Origin: Actinomyces ruminis
GTDB taxonomy: Bacteria; Actinomycetota; Actinomycetes; Actinomycetales; Actinomycetaceae
DNA length: 64,000 nt
Direction of reading: 5' to 3'
Assembly: GCF_002154335.2 (NCBI RefSeq)
Contig: NZ_MTPX02000042.1
Coordinates: forward strand, 62,001 to 126,000
The position numbers were made by a program, and so were the translations under genes. A model generated the notes under the pieces. That model was not told where the DNA came from and searched no databases. It worked only from the letters and a program-made list of their open reading frames with translations. Positions 18,054 to 28,244 of this stretch are shown one piece after another (positions within the stretch are counted from its first letter, which is position 1; every line of letters begins with the position of its first letter).

Positions 18054-18114
18054 GTCCAGCTCACGCAACGAAACCCGTCCAACTGACGCAATAGAACTCG
18101 TCCAATTCACGCAA
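18054..18114 (+). repeat. Three 15-bp boxes at 23-bp spacing upstream of the ATPase
   Basis: GTCCAGCTCACGCAA (18054), GTCCAACTGACGCAA (18077) and GTCCAATTCACGCAA (18100) lie on the same face at exact 23-bp intervals, ending 55 bp before the ATPase start. This looks like a cooperative operator. Confidence 0.65.
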
Positions 18115-18169
18115 TCGGCTGGGCTTAGAGGCGGAGGCATGCGGGTTTAGCAAGCAGGAGGAGGAACTG

Positions 18170-19429
18170 ATGCGTTATCTGCCGCGTGTGGCAGATAACC
18201 TGCTCGCCGTCGCTCTAGCAACCAGTGGTGCTGTGCAGGTCAGGGGCCCGAAGTGGTGCGGCAAGACCGCCACATCCCTGCAGCAGGCCGGCAGCGTCGT
18301 CTACATGCAGGATCCCGATCGCAGCCGGTCCTACCTCGCGCTCGCGGACGCCAAGCCCTCCGCGCTGTTGGAGGGGGCTACTCCGCGGCTCATAGGCGAG
18401 TGGCAGATGGCGCCACAGATGTGGGACGCCGTCCGCTTCGCCGTCGACCGTCGCGGGGAGCCCGGGCAGTTCATCCTCACCGGCTCGGCCACGCCGACCG
18501 TCCAGGGGGCGCACTCCGGCGTCGGGCGGATTGCTACCCTCGTCATGCGGACCATGACGCTGTTCGAGTCGGAGGAGTCCACCGGGCAGGTGTCCCTGCG
18601 GGCGCTCTTCGATGGGGAGGTGGAGGTCGCGGGTGTCAGCGCATTAGACGTGGAAGACATAGCGCGGATTCTGTGCCGCGGCGGCTGGCCCGCCGCCGTC
18701 ACCGCAGGTGCGACGGCGTCGCCCGGACGCCTGGCGCGCAACTATGTAGAGGGCCTGATCGACTCCGATGTCGCCCGCATGGACGGTGTCTCCCGTAACT
18801 CGACGCGCATGCGCGTACTCATGCGCGCTTACGCCCGCCACGTCTCCACCCAGGCCGCGCAGGCCACGATCGCCGCGGACCTCGCCGTCGACGATGCCAC
18901 CATGGCGCCCAACACCGTCAGCGACTACCTCGATGCGTTGTCGCGTGCCTACGTGATTGAGGACCTGCCCGCCTGGAATCCCGCGCTGCGTTCGAAGACC
19001 GCAATCCGAACCAGCCCGACGCGTCATTTCGTGGACCCGTCAATCGGTGCGGCCGTCATGCGGTGGGCGCCGGCCGACCTGATGCGCGATTTCGAGGCCT
19101 TCGGACTGCAGTTCGAGTCGCTGTGCGTGCGCGACCTAAGGGTCTACGCCGAAGCCAACGACGGGACGCTCTTCCACTACCGTGACAAGACCGGGCTGGA
19201 GGCCGACGCCGTCGTTGTCCTCGCCGACGGACGGTGGGCGCCGCTGGAAGTGAAGCTCGGTTCGCGCCAACTCGACGACGCCGCCGCCCACCTGCGGCGG
19301 CTGCGCGACCGCGTGGATACAGCCCGTATGGGGGAGCCCTCCTTCCTCGCCGTGATCACCGCGGGCGCCACCGCCTACCGGCGTGACGACGGCGTGCTCG
19401 TCATCCCCCTGGCCTGCTTGCGCCACTGA
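18170..19429 (+). CDS. AAA ATPase with DUF4143 domain
   Basis: Complete 419-residue protein with AGGAGGA before ATG 18170. The Walker A motif is degenerate (VRGPKWCGKTATSLQ), a Walker B-like LIGEWQ follows, and sensor FILTGSATP matches the family. The C-terminal DUF4143 region carries FESLCVRDLRVYAEANDG and a PD-(D/E)xK-like pattern (EADAVVVL...LEVKLGS). Such ATPases are common, often solitary accessory genes of unknown role; nuclease activity is only inferred from the motif. The 23-bp repeats upstream suggest tight control. Confidence 0.88.
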   Translation: MRYLPRVADNLLAVALATSGAVQVRGPKWCGKTATSLQQAGSVVYMQDPDRSRSYLALADAKPSALLEGATPRLIGEWQMAPQMWDAVRFAVDRRGEPGQFILTGSATPTVQGAHSGVGRIATLVMRTMTLFESEESTGQVSLRALFDGEVEVAGVSALDVEDIARILCRGGWPAAVTAGATASPGRLARNYVEGLIDSDVARMDGVSRNSTRMRVLMRAYARHVSTQAAQATIAADLAVDDATMAPNTVSDYLDALSRAYVIEDLPAWNPALRSKTAIRTSPTRHFVDPSIGAAVMRWAPADLMRDFEAFGLQFESLCVRDLRVYAEANDGTLFHYRDKTGLEADAVVVLADGRWAPLEVKLGSRQLDDAAAHLRRLRDRVDTARMGEPSFLAVITAGATAYRRDDGVLVIPLACLRH

Positions 19430-19433
19430 CCGC

Positions 19434-19937
19434 TTACGCGCTCGCGTAGCGGCCGTCCCACACCACTCGGCGGTAGTTGTCCCGATCCGTGTCGCCCTCG
19501 GTGGAGATGCACAGGACCCGCACGTCCGCCCCGAGGCGCAGGTCGCGCCGCAGGTCGGCATAGCAGTCCCTCCGCAGAAGCTCGGTGACGGCGCCCAGCG
19601 AGGCGGCCCCGCTCTCGCCGGAGATGATCGGCCGGTCGCCGGTAAGCGGATTACCCAGGATGCGCATGCCGGTTGCCGCGACCTCGTCGGGGACGGCGAG
19701 GAAGGCGTCGGCGTGTTGGCGCAGAATCGCCCAGCCGATGCCGCAAGGCTCCCCGCAGCACAGTCCTGCCATGATGGTTTGTGGTTCTTTGACCGCGTGG
19801 AGCCGCCCGTCGGCGGCGGTCTCCAGGCTGTAGCGGTGGACCGACGCGTCGGGGGTGGCACGCTTGTTACTCAGGGCAGCGTTGATCGTGCCCACGTCCT
19901 GCTCCTTCGCGATTGGCGCTGCTGTGCTGTCGGACAC
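19434..19937 (-). pseudogene. Diaminopropionate ammonia-lyase, N-terminally truncated
   Basis: 167 residues. From about residue 38 on the sequence matches the C-terminal third of DpaL/YgeX: VKEPQTIMAGLCCGEPCGIGW, MRILGNPLTGDRPIISGESGAA, VLCISTEGDTDRDNYRRVVWDG. The family is about 400 residues and needs the N-terminal PLP-lysine, which is missing here, so this fragment cannot be catalytic. The first 35 residues do not match the family and may be new coding sequence created by the deletion. Confidence 0.75.
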
Positions 19938-20076
19938 TGCTTGAGGGGCTGATTGTCAAGGGATGTCGCACGGTCGAGATGTGCCGGCTGGGGTGTGGCT
20001 GTGTGCGAGTGGATGCGGGTGGTGTGGGCGTCGCTCGGCGTGAGGTGGCTGTGCGTGCCGAAAACTACAGGAACCA

Positions 20077-20094
20077 GACACTCATGGTAGTGTC
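20077..20094. promoter_or_regulatory. Palindromic operator candidate for the MarR regulator
   Basis: GACACT-CATGGT-AGTGTC is a perfect 6-6-6 inverted repeat 46 bp upstream of the MarR start. The size is typical of MarR sites, which usually mediate autorepression. Confidence 0.6.
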
Positions 20095-20139
20095 CGATTT
20101 CGGAAACTCCGCCCGGGGCAACAAGGACGGGAGGCCGAT

Positions 20140-20603
20140 ATGGATAGCGGCGCCAGGGAATACCTGGACACCATGGGCAGGCAGGACAAGCGGTTCGCCG
20201 CCATCTACCGGCGGGCGGCGTCGGCCTTCGGTGTCTCGGAGTGCGCCATGTGGGTGCTCTACTTCATCCGGACCGCGGAAACGCCCCTGACTCAGCACGA
20301 GCTCATCGAGTTGATGATGTTCCCCAAGCAGACCATTAACTCCGCGGTCTCCTCCCTGGTCAGGCGCGGCTACCTGCGACTGGAGCCGATACCGGGCACG
20401 CACAACTGCAAGCACGTGCAACTGACGCCCGCCGGAGAGGCATTCGTGCGCTCCACCGTGGAGCGGCTCATCAGGCGGAGGAGCAGGCCGTAACCGCCAT
20501 GGGGCTGAGTCAGGCGGAGCGCTACGTGGCCCTGCGCAATGAGTTCCTGAACGCGCTGCACAGCGAGTTCGAACGCGAGGAGGTAACCAGCCATGACGCA
20601 TGA
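20140..20603 (+). CDS. MarR-family regulator, one frameshift
   Basis: Winged-helix protein: FGVSECAMWVLYFIRTAETPLTQHELIELM, recognition helix PKQTINSAVSSLVRRGYLRLE and wing. A missing base near 20472 ends the frame early; the corrected C-terminus reads AEEQAVTAMGLSQAERYVAL to VTSHDA and stops at 20603, overlapping the next gene by 11 bp. Corrected length is about 155 residues. It probably represses itself and the UvrA-like ABC protein until a toxic compound binds. Confidence 0.85.
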
Positions 20604-22880
20604 TCCCGCCCCGAACAGCATCGAGGTCATCGGCGCCGCCGAGAACAACCTCAAGCACGTCGACGTAACCATTCCCAAGGGCAGGCTGGTGGTATTCGCC
20701 GGCGTTTCCGGCTCGGGCAAGAGTTCGCTTGCCTTCGACACGCTCGCCGTCGAGTCCGCCCGTCAGTGGCAGTCCTCCTACCCGCTGTACCTGCGCAACA
20801 AGATGCCTCACTATGAGCGTCCCAAGGCGGAGGAGTTGCGCAACCTGACCCCGGCGATCGTGGTGGACCAGCGGCCGGTCGGTACCAGCGCCCGCTCCAC
20901 CGTCGGCACGGCCGTCGACGTCGCCCCACTGATGCGCCTGCTGTTCTCGCGCGTGGGCGAGCCCAGCGCCGGCGGCTCCATGGCCTACTCCTTCAACCAC
21001 CCCCTGGGAATGTGCCCGGAGTGCACGGGCCTGGGGGAGCGGCTGGTGCTGGATGAGGACACGCTCTTCGACGTGGACAAGCCCCTTGCCGAGGGCGCGA
21101 TCCGCTTCAGCCAGTTCTCCTCCGGCTGGCAGACCTACCTCTGGCAGGCCAACCCGCTGCTGGACCCGCACAAGAAGCTACGCGACTTCACCGCCGAGGA
21201 GTGGCGCACGCTGCGCGAGGGCTCCCCGCAGCCGGTCAAGGTGGAGATCCGCTCCAACAACACCGGCCGGGTGGACACCGTCGACTACGAGGGCGTCATT
21301 CCGCGCTTCAACCGGCTCTACCTGAACCGCGACGTCTCCAAGCTCCGCAAGAGCCTGCAGGAGGAGATCCGCGCGCACGTGCACCAGGGGCCGTGTGCGA
21401 CCTGCGGCGGCACCGGCCTGAACCCGAAGGCGCTCGCCTCCCGCATCAACGGCTACAACATCGTGGATCTGTCCGACCTGCCGGTGCGCGATCTGATCCC
21501 CATCCTGGGGCGGATCGGCGACCCGCGCGGCACCTCCCTGGCTACCCAGATCACGGCCTACCTGGAACGCATGGTCGACGTCGGCATCGGCTACCTCTCG
21601 CTCTCGCGACGCACAGACACGCTCTCCGGCGGAGAGGCGCAGCGCATCAAGATGGTCCGCAACCTGGGCAGCAGCCTGGCGGACATCACCTACATCTTCG
21701 ATGAGCCACCGCCGGCCTGCACCCGGCCGACGCCGAACGCATCGGCCGCCTCCTGGTCAGCCTGCGCGAGCGGCACAACAACGTGCTGATCGTCGAGCAC
21801 AGCCGCCAGATGTTCCAGCTCGCCGACCACATCATCGAGCTCGGCCCGGCCGCGGGCGAGCACGGCGGGAGAGTCGTCTACCAGGGGGATCTCGCCGGCC
21901 TGGCCGATGCAGACACCGCTACGGCACGGGCCCTGCGTCGACCCGTGGAGATCAACCCCAACCCGCTTCCCTGGAGCGAGGGCTTTGAGATAACCGACGC
22001 CCACTGCCACAACCTCAAACACGTGAACGTCACCATCCCCAAGGGCATCCTCACTGCCATCACCGGGGTGGCCGGCTCCGGCAAGAGCACGCTGGCCACC
22101 TATGAGCTCGCCGCCCGCCGCCCCGAGGCGATCACCATCGACCAGAAGCCCATCGGCACCTCCATCCGTTCCACCCCCGCCACCTACACCGGCGCCATGG
22201 ATGAGATCCGCAAGCTGTTCGCCCGCGCCAACGGCGTGGGCGCCGGCTGGTTCAGCTTCAACTCCAAGGGCGCCTGCCTGGTCTGCAAGGGCAAGGGCAA
22301 GGTCACCTACGACATGGCCTTCGCCGAACCCGTAGAGGTCCCCTGCGAGGAGTGCGGGGGACACCGCTACAACCCCACGGCGCTGGGTTACACCTACAAG
22401 GGCAGGAACATTGAGACGGTCATGGCCCTGACCATCGAGCAGGCCCTGAACTTCTTCGACGACGAGCGGGTGCGTCGCCCGCTGCGCACCATGGTCGACG
22501 TCGGACTCGGCTACCTCACGCTCGGGCAGCCCACCTCCACACTGTCCGGCGGCGAGGTCCAGCGGGTCAAGCTCTCCAGCGAGCTGCACAAGCGCGGCAA
22601 CGTCTACATCCTGGACGAGCCCAGCACCGGCCTGCACAACAACGACCTGGCGGAGCTGCTGGCCCTGTTGCGTCAACTGGTCGACGGCAGCAACACGGTG
22701 GTGATCGTCGAGCATCGGCTGGAGATGATCGCCAAGGCCGACTGGGTCATCGACATGGGACCCGCCGGCGGCAGCGAGGGCGGGCATGTGCTCTTCGCCG
22801 GCACGCCCGCAGAGTTGACGGCGTGCCCCGACTCTCGCACCGGAGCCTACCTGGCCGCCGCCGCGCAGGCTCGCGCCTAG
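20593..22880 (+). CDS. UvrA-like ABC ATPase (DrrC/UvrA2 type), one frameshift
   Basis: Tandem ABC protein of about 763 residues, shorter than UvrA. First half: GVSGSGKSSLAFDTLAVESA, zinc CxxC modules (CPECTGLG, CATCGGTGLN), signature LSGGEAQRIKM. Second half: GVAGSGKSTLATYEL, CLVCKGKGK...CEECGG, LSGGEVQRVKL, ILDEPSTGLH. A missing base near 21709 breaks the first Walker B/D-loop (FDEP to GLHPADAERI). Members such as DrrC protect DNA from intercalating drugs (established). Coupling to a MarR gene supports drug resistance rather than housekeeping repair. Confidence 0.88.
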
Positions 22881-23015
22881 CGGTCTCGCCGGCATGGGGG
22901 GATCTGTCAGGTCCTGGCTGCGCCCCCCGGTTCCGGGGCAGGATGGACGGGAAGGCGGCAGCGGCGTCGTCGTCGCGCGTACCTGGCGCGCCGCCAAACA
23001 GCAAGGAGAACGCAT

Positions 23016-24026
23016 ATGGAGTACACCAAGCTCGGTACCACGGACATCACCATCCCTCGCCTGTGCATCGGTGGCATGAGCTTCGGGAAGGTCTTCCCCG
23101 ACTTCCACCAGTGGGTGATCGACCAGGAAGCCACCCAGGCCGTCATCGCCCGTGCGCTGGAGCTGGGGGTGAACTTCATCGACACCGCCAACGTCTACGC
23201 CCGCGGCACCAGCGAGGAGTTCATCGGCGCATCCCTGAAGCAGCTCGGCGTCAAGCGCGAGGACGTGGTGCTCGCCTCCAAGGTCTACTTCAACGAGGGG
23301 CACCTGTCCCGGGAGGCGATCAACCGTGAGATCGAGGGCACCCTGAAGCGCCTGGGCACCGACTACCTGGACCTGTACATCATCCACCGCTTCGACTACG
23401 ACACCCCGATCGAGGAGACCATGGAGGCCCTCGACTCGCTGGTGAAGGCCGGCAAGGTCCGCGCCCTGGGCGCCTCGGCCATGTACGGCTACCAGCTGCA
23501 CAACCTGCAGCTGGCCGCCGACGCGGGCGGCTGGACCCGCTTCGCCTCCATGCAGAACCACTACAACCTGCTCTACCGGGAGGACGAGCGCGAGCTGATC
23601 CCCGTGTGCCAGCAGTACGGCATGTCGCTCACCCCGTACAGCCCGCTCGCCTCCGGTCACCTGACCCGCCCCACCTGGGACTCCGACTCGGTGCGCTCCA
23701 CCACCGACGCAACCATGCGCTCCAAGTACGACCGCGACCGCAAGATCGACATGCCCATCGTCGAGCGCGTCGCCGAGACCGCCGAGAAGCACGGCGTGCC
23801 CATGGCGGACGTGGCGCTGGCCTGGCACTGGGCGCGGGGCGTGGCCGCGCCGATCGTCGGTTGCTCCCGGCCCAGCCGGGTCGACGACGCCGTGCGCGCC
23901 CTGGACCTGAAGCTCACCGCTGAGGAGGTCGCCTACCTCGAGGAGCCCTACCAGCCCCACGAGCTGGTCGGCCCGCTCGCCCGCCCCGGCGACAAGCCGC
24001 TCGCCGGCACCGCCGTCCTCAAGTAG
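23016..24026 (+). CDS. Aldo/keto reductase
   Basis: Complete 336-residue NADPH-dependent reductase with AAGGAGAA before ATG 23016. Active-site residues are visible: Asp and Tyr in FIDTANVYARG, Lys in VVLASKVYF, His in LYIIHRFDYD. The PIVGCSRPSRVDDA segment binds the cofactor phosphate. It is monocistronic, ending at a strong hairpin terminator. The physiological substrate is unknown. Confidence 0.92.
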   Translation: MEYTKLGTTDITIPRLCIGGMSFGKVFPDFHQWVIDQEATQAVIARALELGVNFIDTANVYARGTSEEFIGASLKQLGVKREDVVLASKVYFNEGHLSREAINREIEGTLKRLGTDYLDLYIIHRFDYDTPIEETMEALDSLVKAGKVRALGASAMYGYQLHNLQLAADAGGWTRFASMQNHYNLLYREDERELIPVCQQYGMSLTPYSPLASGHLTRPTWDSDSVRSTTDATMRSKYDRDRKIDMPIVERVAETAEKHGVPMADVALAWHWARGVAAPIVGCSRPSRVDDAVRALDLKLTAEEVAYLEEPYQPHELVGPLARPGDKPLAGTAVLK

Positions 24027-24040
24027 CGGCAACCTCGGGT

Positions 24041-24071
24041 GCGCCCGCCCGGGAGACCAGCGGGCGGGCGC
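24041..24071 (+). terminator. Terminator hairpin after the aldo/keto reductase
   Basis: GCGCCCGCCCG (24041-24051) pairs perfectly with 24061-24071, loop 9 nt, 15 bp after the stop codon. Confidence 0.75.
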
Positions 24072-24366
24072 AAAGCCTGCGGCAGGGCTGGACGAATGCG
24101 CGCCCAGCCAGTAGCGTCGCACCCATGAGGAAGTAGCGATGCCCCCACGGGCGCACGGATCCAAACTCAGTTCATGAGGCCGTGCCCGGGGTGCAGCATC
24201 GCTGACCTCCATACCGATGAGCCGCCTCGCCCGAGCCTGCACCGTCGTCGGCCAACTGGGCGCCACCCACCCACGGGGTGACTACCCGCGCATTCGCGGC
24301 CCATCGAGCGTTGTTCCTGAGAGCAGCCTGCACCGCCGCACGGCCTCCCGACCCCAGGAGGCCCGC
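24072..24366. other. Intergenic region without recognised features
   Basis: I see no convincing gene, repeat or promoter motif here apart from the AGGAG ribosome binding site at its right end (about 24357). Confidence 0.4.
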
Positions 24367-25868
24367 ATGCAGTTCACCCTGTCCGATATCCACTACACCT
24401 ACCCCGGGGCCGCCTCCCCGGCGCTGGCCGGCATCACGGTCACCTTCCCGGTCGGCTGGACCGGCGTCGTCGGCGACAACGGCTGCGGCAAGACCACCCT
24501 CGCCCGCATCGCCTGCGGCCGGCTGGTACCCGACGCCGGCGCGCTGTTCCCGCAGTCTCAGCGGCTGGTGACCCACTACTGCGCCCAGGACGCCACCACA
24601 CCGCCGTCGACGCTGACGGACTTCGCCTGCGCCTACGACGAGGTCGCCATGCGGCTGCGCCGCGACCTCGGCATCGATGACGACTGGGCCTGGCGCTACG
24701 ACACGCTCTCGGGCGGCCAGCGCAAACTGGTCCAGATCGCCTGCGCCCTGTGGGAGCAACCGGACGTGCTGGCGGTGGACGAGCCGACCAACCACGCCGA
24801 CGCCGCCGCCCGCGCGGCCATACGCACCGCCCTGGCGCGCTTCAGCGGCGTCGGCATCCTCATCTCCCACGACCGCGCCCTGCTGGACGCCCTGTGCGCC
24901 CAATGTCTGTTCATGGCCCCCGGCACGGCCGTCATGCGCCCGGGCGGCTACACGCAGGCGGCTGCCCAGGCGGAGCTGGAGCGCGACACCGCTCTCCAGC
25001 GGCGCGAGGCGGCCAAGCGCGAGCAGCGGCGCCTGGCGCGGGAGACCCAGCGGCGCCGCGAGGAGGCCTCCCGCACCGCCTCCCGCCGCTCCGGACGCGA
25101 CATCGCCAAGCACGATAATGATGCGCGCTTCCGCATTCGCCTGGCCGTGGTGAGCGGCCAGGACGGCAAGACGGGCCGCCTCGCCTCCCGCATGGAGCCC
25201 GGCTCGCCCGCGCCGACGCCGAAGTGGAGGCCATCAGGATCGACAAGCGCTACGACGCCGACCTGTGGGTCGACGCCTCCCCGAGCCGTCGGCCCGTGCT
25301 GATGCGCACCGGGCCGCTAACGCTGTCCCTGGGGGAGACGACGACGCTGCGCACCCCGGCACTGCACCTGGACAGCCGCGACCATGTGGCACTGGTGGGC
25401 GACAACGGCACCGGCAAGACCACACTCATCCGCGCCCTGCTGGAGCGTCTGCCCGACGACACTGCGTGCTTGTACGTGCCCCAGGAGCCCGACCGGGCGG
25501 TGCAGGAGGCGACGCTGGCGCGCCTGGCGGGGCTGGACGCCGAACGCCGTGGCCGGGTGCTGTCGATCGTGGCGGGGCTCAACTCTTCTCCGGAGCGGGT
25601 CCTGGAGGGGGATGTGGTCAGTCCCGGAGAGATGCGCAAGCTCATGCTCGCACTCGGCGTCCTCGACCGTCCGGAGCTCATTGTCATGGACGAGCCCACC
25701 AACCACCTTGACCTCGGCTCGATCCGCGCGCTGGAGCGGATGCTGGCGGCATTCCCGGGGGCACTGCTGCTCGTCTCCCACGACGCCGCTCTGGTGGAGG
25801 CCACCACCTCCATCACCTGGCGTATTCGCTGGAGCGAAGCGGGAGCGCTGCGGCTGACCGTGGGGTAG
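24367..25868 (+). CDS. Soluble tandem ABC ATPase (ABC-F-like), one frameshift
   Basis: Start ATG 24367 follows AGGAGGCCC. Two nucleotide-binding domains without membrane segments: VGDNGCGKTTLARIA, TLSGGQRKLVQIA, AVDEPTNHADA and VGDNGTGKTTLIRAL, VVSPGEMRKLMLAL, MDEPTNHLDLGS. They are joined by a charged Arg/Glu linker (REQRRLARETQRRRE). A missing base near 25205 interrupts the second linker. The DEPTNH motifs mark ABC-F-type proteins, which act on ribosomes in translation or antibiotic protection. About 500 residues corrected. The second signature is degenerate (SPGE), common in this subgroup. Confidence 0.85.
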
Positions 25869-25910
25869 AGACGTGGCGCGAGCTGTGTTCAAGCTCGCGC
25901 CGACTTGGAA

Positions 25911-25928
25911 CATATAGCCCGTTATATG
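25911..25928. promoter_or_regulatory. Palindromic operator candidate for the MarR/DHA2 operon
   Basis: CATATA-GCCCGT-TATATG is a perfect 6-6-6 inverted repeat in an AT-rich pocket, 40-57 bp upstream of the MarR start, where a promoter would lie. Confidence 0.65.
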
Positions 25929-25967
25929 ATTGGGTGGCGTGGACCTGAACCCATGAAAGGCATGGCT

Positions 25968-26459
25968 ATGCCCCGCACTCACTCGATCTCTTGGAACCTG
26001 AAGCACCTCAACAAGGCGCTCGAACGCGCGCTGATGCGAGCGCTCGCCGACGGCGACGTCCCCTACAGTCAGGCCGGCGTACTGAGCTTCCTCGCCGGTC
26101 GGGCCGGGGAACCCACATCCCAGCGGCAGATCGAGGAGTACTTCGGAGTCTCCAATCCGGCGGTCTCCGGCCTCGTAAAACGCCTTCACTCCAAGGGGTT
26201 CGTCGCCGTCGGTACCGATCCCGCAGACCAGCGGCGCCGCGCTGTGCAGATTACCGCCGCCGGCTTGACCGCCATGGAGACTGCACGTCGCAGCATTGAC
26301 GCGGTCGACGAGCAGGTTCTTGATGGATTCACCGCGGCCGAGTCCGCCGAGTTCCAGCGCCTAATAGCCAAGGCCCGCCACAACCTTTCCGCCGCTGCGG
26401 TCTCACCGCTTCCCGCCTCCGACAGCCCGGCGAGCCAGAGAATCGAAGTTAACGCATGA
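25968..26459 (+). CDS. MarR-family regulator
   Basis: 163 residues from ATG 25968 (GAAAGG seven bases upstream; ATG 25953 also possible). Winged-helix core: YSQAGVLSFLAGRAGEPTSQRQIEEYFGVSNPAVSGLVKRL then the wing GTDPADQRRRAVQIT with the conserved DxRxR-like turn. It overlaps the efflux gene by four bases (ATGA), so both are co-expressed. It likely represses the pump until a drug or phenolic ligand binds. Confidence 0.92.
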   Translation: MPRTHSISWNLKHLNKALERALMRALADGDVPYSQAGVLSFLAGRAGEPTSQRQIEEYFGVSNPAVSGLVKRLHSKGFVAVGTDPADQRRRAVQITAAGLTAMETARRSIDAVDEQVLDGFTAAESAEFQRLIAKARHNLSAAAVSPLPASDSPASQRIEVNA

Positions 26460-27906
26460 AGACCAAGAACTCGTCACTGCCGGCCATGGCCCTGCTGGTC
26501 CTGGCCGGATTCGTCTGCCTCTTCAACGAGGCCGAGATGAACATCGCCCTGATCGCCATCTCCAAGCTGTACGGCATTGAGGTTGCCACCGCACAGTGGT
26601 TGACCACCGGCTACATGCTCGTCACTGGCACTTTCATGCCCCTGTCAGCCTTCGCCATGGGGCGACTCGGATCCCGCAAGACCGTGCTGTACGCCCTGAC
26701 CCTCCTGCTCATCGGCATTGGTATCTCCGCCTTCGCTCCCGGATTCGGGATGTTGCTGGCCGGGCGCCTCATTCAGGCGCTCGGATGCGCCTTCTTCATC
26801 CCGGTCATGATGGCCGTCATCATCACGCTGGCGCCCAAGGAGAAGCTGGGTACCTACAACGGAGTAATGATGCTCGTGCTCATGGCGGCTCCGGCCCTGT
26901 CTCCGACGATCGCCGGCTTCATCCTGTCCAGCCTGGGACTGTCCTGGATGTTCTACATCATCATCCCCGTGCTCCTAGCAGTGATTGCCGCGCTCACCGT
27001 GCTATTACCGGACACGATCAAACCGCGGGAGGCGACGCTCGATCCCGCTTCCGTGGCGCTGTCGATCCTCGCTTCGGCGGTGTGGTCTACGCCGTCGGCA
27101 ACGCCGCCTCCGCCGGGTTCACCGCACCCACGACGCTCGTACCTGCAGCCCTGGGGTCCGCCGCTCTGATCCTGTACTCGCGTCGACAGGTGGCGCTCGA
27201 ACAGCCGTTGCTGAATCTGCGGATCTTCGCCAACGCCCGCTACCGCACGTCGATCATATTCGTAGGCATCCTTCAGGCCGTGCTCTTCGGCACAATCCTT
27301 GTCGGCCCGCTGTTCCTACAGGAAACCTGGGGCATGAGCGCATCGGCGGCAGGCCTGTTGATCCTGCCCAGCGGCGTCGTCACTGCGATCGCCAACCTGC
27401 TTGCGGGCATGGCCTACGACCGTTTCGGCACTCGCGTGGTGCCCGCCGGGCTCATGGTCTCCGCCCTCGGGTACATCGGCGTCGCCGTCACCATGCATCA
27501 GAACCTGGGTAAGCCCGCCTTCGCCGTGTGCTGCGCCGTTTACGCGGCGGGGCTGCCGTTTGCGATGACCGCGCTCAACTCCAACTCGCTGGCCAGTCTG
27601 CGCTCCGAGGAGTACCCCGACGGATCATCGCTGAACAACACGATCCAACAGGTCACCGGCTCCATCGGAACCGCTGTGTTCACGATCATCGCCTACCGTT
27701 CCTTCACGCTGCCGGGCAATCAGCACGTCACTGCTCTGACCAACGGCTCGGAGATGGCCTTCCTGATCGCCGCCGTAGTCATGGTGCTCACGTTGGGAGG
27801 TTACTTGCTGCTGCGCCCCGTCCTCACCCGTACGCAGGATGTTCTGAATCTGATGGAGGGTGACGGCGTCGCCCCCGCTCCCGGGCAGAGGGCCGCGGAT
27901 CGGTAG
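26456..27906 (+). CDS. DHA2-family drug:H+ antiporter (MFS), one frameshift
   Basis: About 483 residues after correction with some 14 membrane helices. Early motifs: LDxT-like region replaced by FNEAEMNIALIAI, motif A GRLGSRKTVLYALTLLLIG, antiporter motif C-like APALSPTIAGFILSSLG. One missing base near 27074 shifts the frame before GGVVYAVGNAASAGF; the second half ends RPVLTRTQDVLNLMEG. It is paired with a MarR gene, so multidrug export is the likely role; the specific substrate is unknown. Confidence 0.88.
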
Positions 27907-28047
27907 GGTCCGCCTCCGCTTCATTCGTCGGGCGGGCGGCAGGGGTGTGGTGGATGGGCGTGGGTGCGGTAGAGCATCGCGAGTTTCAGTGGTCCGCGGC
28001 GGATGTCGACGGACTGCTGCGGATGCCGGCGGTTCGCGGCGGGTCGT

Positions 28048-28240
28048 GAGGGTTCGTATCTTCGCCTGACGGTTCGTACCTCCACGTAAGGGTTCGTACC
28101 TTCAGGTCGACGATTCGGCACTTGTTGTGACGGTTCGTACCCCTACCGTACGTACCGTCACAACAAGGTACGAACCATTGCTGCGAACTGACGAACCGTC
28201 ACCGATACACACGAACCGTCAGCCAAACATACGAACCGTC
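28048..28240. repeat. Dyad box array, GACGGTTCGTACC type, copy 1 (5 forward + 5 reverse)
   Basis: Forward boxes begin at 28048, 28068, 28088, 28109, 28129; reverse boxes (GTACGAACCGTC) end at 28159, 28179, 28200, 28220, 28240. All five pairs share one centre (28144). The innermost pair extends to a perfect 14-bp stem (28121-28134 with 28154-28167). It lies between two convergent operons. A weaker sixth box is at 28028. Confidence 0.85.
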
Positions 28241-28244
28241 CGCT

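Noticed and set aside
16521-18140. Long minus-strand open frame across the GNAT and XRE genes
   Set aside because: Both plus-strand genes have clear family motifs and ribosome binding sites; the opposite frame has none.
21690-24266. Very long open frame on the minus strand opposite the UvrA-like and aldo/keto reductase genes
   Set aside because: It is a low-information shadow (Gly/Ala/Val-rich) of two well-supported plus-strand genes, a common effect of high GC content.
28048-28240. CRISPR array
   Set aside because: Boxes are only 12-13 bp, spacing is 20 bp, and the second half is inverted. There are no cas genes.
28048-28240. Plasmid-type iterons or replication origin
   Set aside because: Iterons run in one direction near a rep gene; here arms are mirror-symmetric and no replication gene is nearby.
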